Origin: Serratia rhizosphaerae
Lineage (GTDB): Bacteria > Pseudomonadota > Gammaproteobacteria > Enterobacterales > Enterobacteriaceae
Length of the DNA stretch: 64,000 nt
Assembly: GCF_009817885.1 (NCBI RefSeq)
Contig: NZ_CP041764.1
Coordinates: forward strand, 1,302,001-1,366,000
Direction of reading: 5' to 3'
Positions 35,223 to 43,452 of the stretch are shown in pieces. Under the pieces are notes generated by a model. The model ran no database searches. It had not been told where the DNA came from and worked only from the letters and a program-made list of their open reading frames with translations. Made by a program: the position numbers and the translations under genes. The first letter of the stretch is position 1; each line of letters opens with the position of its first letter.

Positions 35223-36805
35223 TCCCCCACTGGCTGTGGCCGGGGCTGCTGGCCGCCGGCCTGATTCTGCTGGTGGCCGCGCTGGCCTTCGGTTCGCTGC
35301 TGAACCATGCGCCGCACAGCGACGCCCTGTCGATATGGCAGGATGACTACCTGTGGCACGTAGTGCGCTTCACCTTCTGGCAGGCGCTGCTGTCGGCGCT
35401 GATCTCGGTGCTGCCCGCCATCCTGCTGGCGCGGGCGCTGTACCGCCGCCGCTTCCCCGGCCGCGCGTTGCTGCTGCGTTTGTGCGCCATGACGCTGGTG
35501 CTGCCAGTGCTGGTGGCGGTGTTCGGCCTGCTCAGCGTCTACGGCCGGCAGGGCTGGCTGGCGGCGCTGTGCGCCTGGCTGGGGCTCGACTATCAGTTCT
35601 CGCCTTACGGCCTGCAGGGGATTCTGCTGGCGCATATGTTCTTCAACCTGCCGCTGGCGACCCGCCTGCTGCTGCAGGCGCTGGAAAACGTGCCGGTTGA
35701 ACAGCGTCAGCTTGCCGCACAGCTGGGCATGAACGGCTGGCAGCAGTTCCGCTTTGTCGAATGGCCGGCGCTGCGCCGTCAGATCCTGCCGGGCGGCGCA
35801 CTGATCTTCATGCTCTGCTTCGCCAGTTTCGCCACCGTACTCTCGCTGGGCGGCGGGCCGCAGGCCACCACCATCGAGCTGGCCATCTACCAGGCGCTGA
35901 GCTACGACTATGACCTTAGCCACGCCGCGCTGCTGGCGCTGATCCAACTGGCCTGCTGTCTGGGGCTGGTGATGCTCAGCCAGCGTCTCAGCCAGGCGCT
36001 GCCGGTGGGCGCAACGCAGGCGATGCAATGGCGCAACCCGCAGGACAGCCGCCGCCGGCGTCTGACCGATGCGCTGCTGATCGTCGCCGCTCTGCTATTA
36101 CTGCTGCCGCCGCTGCTGGCGGTGGTGGTCGACGGCGCCAATCAGGCAATCGCCAGCGTGCTGCAGCAGCCGGCGCTGTGGCAGGCGCTGTTCACCTCGT
36201 TGCGCATCGCCGTCGGCGCCGGCCTGCTATGTCTACTGCTGACCATGATGCTGTTGTGGAGCAGTCGCGAGCTGAAACTGCGCCAACAGCGACGCTGGGG
36301 CCAGGCGCTGGAACTGAGCGGCATGCTGATTCTGGCGATGCCCGGCATCGTGCTGGCTACCGGCTTTTTCCTGCTGCTGAACGACACCGTTGGGCTGCCG
36401 CAGTCGCCCTATGCGCTGGTGATCCTGACCAACGCGCTGATGGCGGTGCCCTATGCGCTGAAAGTGCTGGAAAACCCGATGCGCGACGTGGCGGAGCGCT
36501 ACAACCCGCTGTGCCTGTCGCTGGGCATGCAGGGCTGGCGGCGGCTGCGCTGGATCGAACTGCGCGCCCTGCGTCGCCCGCTGGCGCAGGCGCTGGCCTT
36601 CGCCTGCGTGCTGTCGATCGGCGATTTCGGCGTGGTGGCACTGTTCGGCAACGAGCAGTTCCGCACCCTGCCGTTCTATCTTTACCAGCAGATCGGCGCC
36701 TATCGCAGCAATGACGGTGCGGTCACCGCCCTGTTATTGTTATTACTGTGCTTCCTGCTTTTTACCCTGATTGAACGTTTACCGGGCCGCGATGATAGAA
36801 CTTAA
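35198..36805 (+). CDS. thiP: Thiamine ABC transporter permease ThiP
   Basis: 535-residue inner-membrane permease with two fused binding-protein-dependent transport domains and about 12 membrane segments. EAA-like loops appear near residue 170 (QLAAQLGMNGWQQFRFVEWPAL) and near 435 (YNPLCLSLGMQGWRRLRWIEL), one in each half. Overlaps with thiB (25 bases) and thiQ (14 bases) show a coupled operon. Confidence 0.96.
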   Translation: MAKRRQPLIPHWLWPGLLAAGLILLVAALAFGSLLNHAPHSDALSIWQDDYLWHVVRFTFWQALLSALISVLPAILLARALYRRRFPGRALLLRLCAMTLVLPVLVAVFGLLSVYGRQGWLAALCAWLGLDYQFSPYGLQGILLAHMFFNLPLATRLLLQALENVPVEQRQLAAQLGMNGWQQFRFVEWPALRRQILPGGALIFMLCFASFATVLSLGGGPQATTIELAIYQALSYDYDLSHAALLALIQLACCLGLVMLSQRLSQALPVGATQAMQWRNPQDSRRRRLTDALLIVAALLLLLPPLLAVVVDGANQAIASVLQQPALWQALFTSLRIAVGAGLLCLLLTMMLLWSSRELKLRQQRRWGQALELSGMLILAMPGIVLATGFFLLLNDTVGLPQSPYALVILTNALMAVPYALKVLENPMRDVAERYNPLCLSLGMQGWRRLRWIELRALRRPLAQALAFACVLSIGDFGVVALFGNEQFRTLPFYLYQQIGAYRSNDGAVTALLLLLLCFLLFTLIERLPGRDDRT

Positions 36806-37496
36806 CCAACTGACCTACCTGTATGAGCACCTGCCGATGCGCTTTGATCTGCGCATCCGCCCGGGCGAACGCGTGGCGGTGCTCGGGCCGAGCGGCGCGG
36901 GGAAAAGCACCCTGCTCAGCCTGATTGCCGGCTTTCTGAGCGCGGACGGCGGCAGCCTGCGTCTTGACGGCGACGACCATACCCGCACGCCGCCGGCGCA
37001 GCGGCCGGTGTCTATGCTGTTTCAGGAAAACAATCTGTTCGCCCACCTGACGGTGGAACAAAACATCGGGCTGGGGCTGGATCCCGGTCTCAGGCTGAAC
37101 GCCGGGCAAAAACGGCAGCTGGCGCAGATAGCCGATCAGGTCGGCCTGACGGAACACCTGCCGCGCCTGCCGTCGCAGCTCTCCGGCGGCCAGCGCCAGC
37201 GCGCCGCGCTGGCCCGCTGTCTGATCCGCCAGCGGCCGATTCTGCTGCTGGACGAACCTTTCTCTGCGCTCGACCCGGCGCTGCGCGGCGAGATGCTGCA
37301 ATTGCTGGATACGGTGTGCCGACAGCGCGAACTGACGCTGCTGATGGTGTCGCACAACCTGGACGACGCCGCGCGCATCGCCCCGCGCACGCTGCTGGTG
37401 GTGGACGGCCGCATCTATTATGACGGCCCGACGCAGCCGCTGCTGGACGGCAGCGCCCCCGCAGCGCGCATCCTGGGCATCAACGGAAAAGCGTGA
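36792..37496 (+). CDS. thiQ: Thiamine ABC transporter ATP-binding protein ThiQ
   Basis: 234-residue ABC ATPase. The Walker A GPSGAGKSTLLSLIAGF is near residue 33, the Q-loop in SMLFQENNLFAHLT near 75, the signature LSGGQRQRAALARCL near 128 and Walker B ILLLDEPFSALDP near 148. The ATG giving MIELNQLTYLYEHLPMRF matches E. coli ThiQ; an ATG 7 codons upstream is open but unlike the family. It completes the ThiBPQ importer. Confidence 0.96.
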   Translation: MIELNQLTYLYEHLPMRFDLRIRPGERVAVLGPSGAGKSTLLSLIAGFLSADGGSLRLDGDDHTRTPPAQRPVSMLFQENNLFAHLTVEQNIGLGLDPGLRLNAGQKRQLAQIADQVGLTEHLPRLPSQLSGGQRQRAALARCLIRQRPILLLDEPFSALDPALRGEMLQLLDTVCRQRELTLLMVSHNLDDAARIAPRTLLVVDGRIYYDGPTQPLLDGSAPAARILGINGKA

Positions 37497-37513
37497 TCTG
37501 ACGCGCGTTTTTT
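37491..37513 (+). terminator. Possible weak terminator after thiQ
   Basis: A short GCGT / ACGC stem followed by GCG and a run of six T bases overlaps the thiQ stop. The stem is only about 4 base pairs, so termination may be partial. Confidence 0.3.
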
Positions 37514-37597
37514 ATTCTGCGGCAATAAAGCGGTTGTGCGAATTTTGCACCTGTGCTTTTATAAAATCCTGAGTTTTTACTGATGATAAGGTTCCCT

Positions 37598-37696
37598 GTG
37601 ATCGCATCCTCGCTGACTTCGACCCTACTAGTTACCGCGCTACCAGCCGCGGTGGTCGTCGTGCGTGTGGTGGTGGTCGTCGGCAATGCGCCGTAG
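37598..37696 (+). CDS. ivbL: ilvBN leader peptide IvbL
   Basis: 32-codon leader peptide read from a GTG start with AAGG 6 bases upstream. The C-terminal half AAVVVVRVVVVVGNAP is identical to E. coli IvbL, and the total length also agrees. It has ten internal Val codons and four Leu codons, three of the Leu being rare CTA. An ATG five codons upstream (37583) is in frame but lacks a ribosome site. A TATAAA -10-like box lies at 37560-37565. Stalling at Val/Leu codons controls the downstream terminator. Confidence 0.95.
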   Translation: MIASSLTSTLLVTALPAAVVVVRVVVVVGNAP

Positions 37697-37721
37697 GGTC
37701 CGAATCAACGCATCGATTCCC

Positions 37722-37758
37722 AAACCCCGCCGGCGCAAACCGGGCGGGGTTTCTTGTT
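37722..37758 (+). terminator. ilvBN attenuator terminator
   Basis: A 10-base-pair stem (aaaccccgcc / ggcggggttt) with an 11-base loop is followed by TCTTGTTTT. It lies between ivbL and ilvB and serves as the valine/leucine attenuator. Confidence 0.9.
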
Positions 37759-37807
37759 TTAGCACCCTGCCCGCCAAAGCTCACCGGCCTTGAGAAAGGA
37801 CAGGAAC

Positions 37808-39502
37808 ATGGCAATTACGGGCACGCCTCACGCAGGCAAACGCTTTACCGGCGCGCAGCTGATCGTTCATCTGCTGGAGCGTCAGGGCATCACCACCGTC
37901 GCCGGCATTCCCGGCGGCGCTGCGCTGCCGCTGTATGACGCGTTAAGCCAAAGCGCCACCATCCGTCACGTGCTGGCGCGTCACGAACAGGGCGCCGGTT
38001 TTATGGCGCAGGGCATGGCGCGCGCCAACGGTAAAGCGGCGGTCTGCATCGCCTCCAGCGGCCCAGGCGCCACCAACCTGGTCACCGCCATCGCCGACGC
38101 CAAGCTCGACTCCATTCCGCTGGTGTGCATTACCGGCCAGGTGCCCTCCTCAATGATCGGCACCGACGCCTTTCAGGAAGTGGACACCTACGGCATGTCC
38201 ATCCCGATCACCAAACACAACCATCTGGTACGCGACATCCGCGAACTGCCACAGGTAATCTGTGATGCGTTCCGCATTGCCGAATCCGGCCGCCCCGGCC
38301 CGGTGTGGATCGACGTGCCGAAGGATATTCAAACCGCCGAGATTGAGCTGGACCAGCTGCCGCCGCTGGCGCAGCCGGACACCGCGCCGGCCTTCAACCC
38401 CGCCGACGTGGCCCGGGCGGCGGCGATGATCAATCAGGCCCAGCGGCCGATTCTCTATCTGGGCGGCGGCATTATCTGCGCCGACGCGCACCGCGCCGCG
38501 CTGCAGCTGGCCGAGCGCGCCAGCCTGCCGACCACCATGACGCTGATGGCGCTGGGCGCCATGCCGGTCGACCATCCGTTATCGCTGGGGATGCTGGGCA
38601 TGCACGCCGCGCGCAGCACCAACTTTATCCTGCAGGAGGCCGATCTGCTGGTGGTGCTGGGCGCGCGCTTTGACGACCGCGCTATCGGCAAAACCGAGCA
38701 ATTCTGCCCGAACGCCAAAATTATCCACGTAGATATCGACCGGGCGGAGCTGGGCAAGGTGAAGCAGCCGCAGGTGGCGATCCACGGCGATGTCGGACAG
38801 GTGCTGCAACAGCTGCTGCCGCAGATCGACGCCCAGCCGCGCAGCGCCTGGCTGAATACCGTCAACGACCTCAAGCACGAATTTCCGTTCAGCATGCCGC
38901 ACGCCGACGAACCGCTCAGCCATTACGGACTGGTGCTGGCCGCCGCGCGCTGCGTGGATGAAAGCGCCATCGTCACCACCGACGTCGGCCAGCATCAGAT
39001 GTGGGTGGCGCAGGCCTATCCGCTGCGCCGTCCGCGCCAGTGGCTGACCTCCGGCGGGCTGGGCACCATGGGCTTCGGTCTGCCGGCGGCGATCGGCGCG
39101 GCGCTGGCCGAACCGCAACGCAAGGTGCTGTGCTTTTCCGGCGACGGCAGCCTGATGATGAACATTCAGGAGATGGCCACCGCGGTCGAGCACCATCTGG
39201 ACGTCAAAATCATCCTGATGAACAACCAGGCATTGGGACTGGTGCATCAGCAGCAAACCCTGTTCTATCAGCAGCGCATCTTTGCCGCCGCCTATCCGCA
39301 GCGTACCGATTTCCTAGCCATCGCCGCCGGCTTCGGGCTGGACACCTGTGACCTGAACGCCGCCGCCGATCCGCAGGCCGCATTGGCGGAGGCTATTGCG
39401 CGCCCCGGCCCGTGCCTGATCCATGCGCTGATCGACACTAACGAAAAAGTATTCCCGATGGTGCCGCCGGGCGCCGCCAACATCGACATGATTGGAGAAT
39501 AA
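37808..39502 (+). CDS. ilvB: Acetohydroxyacid synthase I, catalytic subunit
   Basis: 564-residue TPP/FAD enzyme, isozyme I. The ATG giving MAITGTPHAGKRFTGAQ has GGA-rich spacing and matches E. coli IlvB. The catalytic Glu60 is in LARHEQGAGFMAQGMA; the TPP motif GDGSLMMNIQEMATAVEHH is near residue 445. The segment LGLVHQQQTLFY carries Gln where isozymes II and III have Trp (about residue 482), the change linked to low preference for 2-ketobutyrate. It is under ivbL attenuation and followed by ilvN after 3 bases. Confidence 0.97.
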   Translation: MAITGTPHAGKRFTGAQLIVHLLERQGITTVAGIPGGAALPLYDALSQSATIRHVLARHEQGAGFMAQGMARANGKAAVCIASSGPGATNLVTAIADAKLDSIPLVCITGQVPSSMIGTDAFQEVDTYGMSIPITKHNHLVRDIRELPQVICDAFRIAESGRPGPVWIDVPKDIQTAEIELDQLPPLAQPDTAPAFNPADVARAAAMINQAQRPILYLGGGIICADAHRAALQLAERASLPTTMTLMALGAMPVDHPLSLGMLGMHAARSTNFILQEADLLVVLGARFDDRAIGKTEQFCPNAKIIHVDIDRAELGKVKQPQVAIHGDVGQVLQQLLPQIDAQPRSAWLNTVNDLKHEFPFSMPHADEPLSHYGLVLAAARCVDESAIVTTDVGQHQMWVAQAYPLRRPRQWLTSGGLGTMGFGLPAAIGAALAEPQRKVLCFSGDGSLMMNIQEMATAVEHHLDVKIILMNNQALGLVHQQQTLFYQQRIFAAAYPQRTDFLAIAAGFGLDTCDLNAAADPQAALAEAIARPGPCLIHALIDTNEKVFPMVPPGAANIDMIGE

Positions 39503-39505
39503 GCC

Positions 39506-39799
39506 ATGCTACAACCTCAACAGAAATCACAGGTCATTCTCGAACTGGCGGTCCGCAACCACCCCGGCGTGATGTCGCACGTCTGCGGCCTGTTCGCCCG
39601 CCGTGCGTTTAACGTGGAAGGTATTCTGTGTATGCCGCTGAAAGACGGCAGGCAGAGCCGCATCTGGCTGCTGGTGGCCGATGACCAGCGGCTGGTGCAG
39701 ATGATCAGTCAGGTGGAAAAGCTGGAGGATGTGCTGCAGGTAAAACGCCACAGCGAAGACCTGCGGGTATTTGAACAGCTGGAAGCGTTTTTCCAGTAA
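39506..39799 (+). CDS. ilvN: Acetohydroxyacid synthase I, regulatory subunit
   Basis: 97-residue ACT-domain protein that activates IlvB and confers valine inhibition. The conserved region VILELAVRNHPGVMSHVCGLFARRAFNVEGIL matches E. coli IlvN (96 residues) over its length, here cited by its first 20 residues only as family evidence. It lacks the extra C-terminal domain of IlvH. It ends the ivbL-ilvBN operon, convergent with the DedA gene. Confidence 0.96.
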   Translation: MLQPQQKSQVILELAVRNHPGVMSHVCGLFARRAFNVEGILCMPLKDGRQSRIWLLVADDQRLVQMISQVEKLEDVLQVKRHSEDLRVFEQLEAFFQ

Positions 39800-39805
39800 T
39801 GAAAC

Positions 39806-39825
39806 GGGGCGGAACACTCCACCCC
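39806..39825 (-). terminator. Hairpin at the end of the DedA gene
   Basis: On the minus strand an 8-base-pair stem (GGGGTGGA / TCCGCCCC with one G-U pair, 4-base loop) is followed by GTTTCATT. It lies between the convergent ilvN and DedA genes and pairs less well on the plus strand. Confidence 0.45.
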
Positions 39826-39830
39826 TCAGG

Positions 39831-40601
39831 TCACCCGGCCAGCACCTGCCACAGCAGATGGCGGTATACCGGCATCAGCGGCTGCTGGCTCATCAGGTAA
39901 CAGCAGACGGCGGCGGCGATCCAGCCGACCACGCAGGCCATACGCAGCCGCAGCGGCGTCAGCCAGCGGCTTAGTCGGTCGCTGCCGCGTTTGTCTTCCC
40001 GCCACCAGCGCCAGCTGAGCCAGGCGGCCAGCCACAGCAGGACTATCGAACCAAACAGCAGCCACTTAAACAGCGCGCTGTTGTCCGAGGACGGAATATC
40101 AATCGCCACCCCCGCCAGAATGCCGGGGAAGAAGTAGACCGGCGGCCAGGTAATGCAGCCGATAATATTCGGCAACGCAAATTTATACGGCGGTAAATCG
40201 AGCATGCCGGCCACCATCGGCACCAGAGGCCTCGTCGGCCCGACGAAACGCCCCAGCAGCACGGTAAAGATGCTGTGCTGATGCAGCGCATGTTCGGTGC
40301 GGTCAAGCATCGCCTTATGCTTCTGCAGGAACGACCAGCGGTGCAGCGGCTCTTTAAACGCCCGGCCGATAAAATAGGAGATCCAATCGCCGAGGAAACA
40401 GCCGATACCGCCGGCCGCCCAGGCCAGATACAGATCCACCTGGCCGCTGCCGATCAGTGCGCCAACGCTGGCCATCATCACGGTGCCCGGCAGCAGCAAC
40501 CCCACCAGCGCCAGCGATTCCAGGAAGGTCACCAAAAAAATGACCATCAGAGTGAAAGCCAATGATTGAGCGAGCAAATGTTGTAAATAGGCTTCCATCA
40601 A
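39831..40601 (-). CDS. yabI: DedA family membrane protein (YabI-like)
   Basis: 256-residue integral membrane protein. The SNARE-associated/DedA domain covers about residues 35-160, with FLVTFLESLALVGLLLPGTVMM, GDWISYFIGRAF and RFVGPTRPLVPMVAGM motifs; further membrane segments follow. E. coli YabI lies next to thiQ, which fits apart from the ilvBN genes in between. DedA proteins are linked to membrane homeostasis and undecaprenyl-phosphate or lipid flipping; the role of this member is not shown by sequence. Confidence 0.9.
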   Translation of the reverse strand: MMEAYLQHLLAQSLAFTLMVIFLVTFLESLALVGLLLPGTVMMASVGALIGSGQVDLYLAWAAGGIGCFLGDWISYFIGRAFKEPLHRWSFLQKHKAMLDRTEHALHQHSIFTVLLGRFVGPTRPLVPMVAGMLDLPPYKFALPNIIGCITWPPVYFFPGILAGVAIDIPSSDNSALFKWLLFGSIVLLWLAAWLSWRWWREDKRGSDRLSRWLTPLRLRMACVVGWIAAAVCCYLMSQQPLMPVYRHLLWQVLAG

Positions 40602-40712
40602 ACCTCTGTTCGTTATCTAAAGCGCCTGGGCGAAGGATTGTCCGGTGCGGGCCAGAGTGAGTCAACTCCTGAATTGTATGCGTTTTTGGCAGTGCGGCCA
40701 CAGGGGATGCAA

Positions 40713-40732
40713 TACTGTATAAAAAACCATGT
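40713..40732 (+). promoter_or_regulatory. Degenerate LexA box upstream of polB
   Basis: The left half TACTGTATA is a perfect LexA half site, but the right half (CCATGT) departs from the ACAGTA consensus. A TATACT -10-like box follows at 40733-40738. E. coli polB (dinA) is SOS controlled by a LexA box in this place, so the site is plausible but weak. Confidence 0.45.
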
Positions 40733-40772
40733 TATACTTTACGTCTGACAACGCATCGGCGCCGCCCGCGCG

Positions 40773-43187
40773 ATGCCTTCCTACTCGGCTACGCAGATAA
40801 ATACCGCCTTGAACGATAACGCCGCATCCCCGATGCAGGGTTTCCTGCTCACCCGCCACTGGCGCGATACGCCAGCCGGCACCGAAGTCGAATTCTGGTT
40901 GGCGACGGATCGCGGCCCGCAACGGCTGCGCCTGCCGCCGCAGACTTCGGTGGCGTTTATTCCCGCAGAGCAGCGTCAGCGGGCGGAACTGCTGCTGCGC
41001 GGCGAACGGCACTGGGAGTTGAAAGCGCTGCCGCTGCGGGATTTTCACGCCCGGCCGGTGCTGGGGCTGTATTGCCGCCAGCATCGTCAACTGATCAAGC
41101 TGGAAAAAATGCTGAAGGAGAACGGCGTCAGCGTCTATGAGGCCGATATCCGTCCGCCGGAGCGCTATCTGATGGAGCGCTTTATCACCGCGCCGGTCTG
41201 GTTCAGCGGACGGCCCGGCGGCGACGGCGTATGGCTTAACGGCCAGATGAAGCCGGCGCCGGACTACCGCCCGCAGTTGAAATTGGTATCGCTGGATATT
41301 GAAACCACCGCCCACGGCGAACTGTATTCCATCGCGCTGGAGGGCTGCGGCCAGCGGCAGGTGTATATGCTCGGCCCGCCCAACGGCGGCAGCGAACCGC
41401 TGGATTTCGCGCTGGAGTACTGCACCAGCCGGCCGCAGCTGCTGGAGCGCCTGAACCAGTGGCTGGAGCGCCACGATCCGGACGCCATCATCGGCTGGAA
41501 CCTGATCCAGTTTGATTTGCGCGTGCTGCAAAAACACGCCGAACGCTACCAGATCCCGCTGCTTTTCGGCCGCGGCGGCAGCCCGCTGGAGTGGCGCGAA
41601 CACGGCTTTAAACAAAACCACTTCTTTTGCTCCGCCGCCGGCCGGCTGATTATCGATGGTATTGAAGCGCTGAAGTCCGCCACCTGGAACTTCCCCTCCT
41701 TCAGCCTGGAATACGTGGCGCAGACCCTGCTGGGAGAAGGCAAGTCCATCGATAACCCCTACCAGCGCATGGCGGAAATCGACCGGCAGTTTGCCGAAGA
41801 TAAACCGGCGCTGGCGCGCTACAACCTGAAAGACTGCGAGCTGGTGACGCGGATTTTCGCCGCCACCGAACTGCTGCCCTTCTTACTGGAGCGCGCCACC
41901 GTCACCGGGCTGGCGGCGGACCGCAGCGGCGGTTCGGTAGCGGCCTTCAGCCATCTGTATATGCCGCGCATGCATCGTCAGGGCTACGTGGCGCCCAACC
42001 TCGGCGAACTGCCGGAAGAGCACAGCCCCGGCGGCTTCGTGATGGATTCACAGCCCGGCCTGTACGACTCGGTGCTGGTGCTGGATTACAAAAGCCTGTA
42101 CCCCTCGATCATCCGTACTTTCCTGATTGACCCGGTCGGGCTGGTGGAGGGCATGCTGCACCCGGACGATGCCGATTCGGTGCCCGGCTTTCGCAACGCG
42201 CGCTTCTCACGCAGCAAACACAGCCTGCCGGCGATCGTCAGCCAGATCTGGCAGGGGCGCGAACAGGCGAAACAACAGCACAACAAGCCGCTGTCGCAGG
42301 CGTTGAAAATCATTATGAACGCCTTCTACGGCGTGCTTGGCGCCAGCGGCTGCCGCTTCTTCGACCCCCGGCTGGCGTCATCGATCACCCTGCGCGGCCA
42401 TGAGATCATGCGGCAAACCCGGGAACTGATCGAAGCCCGCGGCTATCAGGTAATTTACGGCGATACCGACTCCACCTTCGTCTGGCTGAAACAGGCGCAC
42501 GACGAACAGCAGGCGACGCAGATCGGCCGCGAGCTGGTGCAATATGTCAATCAGTGGTGGCAACAGCATCTGCAGCAGAACTACCGGCTGACCAGCGCGC
42601 TGGAGCTGGAGTTTGAAACCCACTACAGCCGCTTTCTGATGCCCACCATCCGCGGCGCGGAACAGGGCAGTAAAAAACGCTATGCCGGCCTGATCGCCAA
42701 ACCCGGCGCCGAGCCGCAGATGGTGTATAAAGGGCTGGAAACGGTGCGCACCGACTGGACGCCGCTGGCGCAGCAGTTCCAGCAGCAGCTGTATCAGCGT
42801 ATTTTCCTGCGCCAGCCGTATCAGGACTTTGTGCGCGACTACGTCGCCAAAACGCTGGCCGGCGAATTTGACGATCAGCTGGTATACCGCAAACGCCTGC
42901 GGCGCCAGTTGGACGACTATCAGCGCAACGTGCCGCCGCACGTCCGGGCGGCGCGCATCGCCGACGACTATAACCGCCGGCAGGGCCGCCCGCTGCAGTA
43001 CCAAAACGGCGGCTGGATCAGCTATGTGATCACCCTGGCCGGGCCGGAGCCGCTGGAAACGCAAAGTTCGCCGCTCGACTACCAACATTACCTGGAGCGC
43101 CAGCTGCAACCGGTGGCAGACGCTATACTTCCCTTCCTGCACGATGATTTTACCACCCTGGTTACCGGGCAGATGGGATTGTTTTGA
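40773..43187 (+). CDS. polB: DNA polymerase II
   Basis: Family B DNA polymerase with 3'-5' exonuclease, used in repair and translesion restart. Exo I motif SLDIETTAHGELY is near residue 174, the polymerase motifs DYKSLYPSIIRTFLIDP near 442, KIIMNAFYGVLGASG near 516 and YGDTDSTFVW near 562. The start is uncertain: the ATG used here adds 20 residues before the point matching E. coli (MQGFLLTRHWRDTP, ATG at 40833); a TTG at 40809 is a third choice. None has a good ribosome site. Confidence 0.95.
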   Translation: MPSYSATQINTALNDNAASPMQGFLLTRHWRDTPAGTEVEFWLATDRGPQRLRLPPQTSVAFIPAEQRQRAELLLRGERHWELKALPLRDFHARPVLGLYCRQHRQLIKLEKMLKENGVSVYEADIRPPERYLMERFITAPVWFSGRPGGDGVWLNGQMKPAPDYRPQLKLVSLDIETTAHGELYSIALEGCGQRQVYMLGPPNGGSEPLDFALEYCTSRPQLLERLNQWLERHDPDAIIGWNLIQFDLRVLQKHAERYQIPLLFGRGGSPLEWREHGFKQNHFFCSAAGRLIIDGIEALKSATWNFPSFSLEYVAQTLLGEGKSIDNPYQRMAEIDRQFAEDKPALARYNLKDCELVTRIFAATELLPFLLERATVTGLAADRSGGSVAAFSHLYMPRMHRQGYVAPNLGELPEEHSPGGFVMDSQPGLYDSVLVLDYKSLYPSIIRTFLIDPVGLVEGMLHPDDADSVPGFRNARFSRSKHSLPAIVSQIWQGREQAKQQHNKPLSQALKIIMNAFYGVLGASGCRFFDPRLASSITLRGHEIMRQTRELIEARGYQVIYGDTDSTFVWLKQAHDEQQATQIGRELVQYVNQWWQQHLQQNYRLTSALELEFETHYSRFLMPTIRGAEQGSKKRYAGLIAKPGAEPQMVYKGLETVRTDWTPLAQQFQQQLYQRIFLRQPYQDFVRDYVAKTLAGEFDDQLVYRKRLRRQLDDYQRNVPPHVRAARIADDYNRRQGRPLQYQNGGWISYVITLAGPEPLETQSSPLDYQHYLERQLQPVADAILPFLHDDFTTLVTGQMGLF

Positions 43188-43452
43188 TACCAGCACGGAT
43201 CGGGAAAACCCCACGGAACGGGCGTGTTAGGACAGAATGCGGGAAGATAAAATTCCTCCGGTTTTGCAGGTGACGAACGCGCCGCCTTCCATTACCATAG
43301 CGCCCTTCCCAAATTCTTAACCACTGGCCATGCCGTCTTGCGACGTCCGCATGGAGTGAACAGCTATTGCCCGCCCAATCAGAATAAACGGGTATGAACA
43401 GGCGCTGCGCCGCAGCGAGAAGACTTACTTAAAAGAATCGAGCCGATAATAT

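Noticed and set aside
37536..37552. Possible CRP site TGTGCGAATTTTGCAC upstream of ivbL
   Set aside because: The left half fits TGTGA partly, but the right half does not match TCACA; symmetry is incidental.
37583..37696. Alternative ATG start for ivbL giving 37 codons
   Set aside because: No ribosome site before the ATG, while AAGG stands at the right distance before the GTG that gives the E. coli length.
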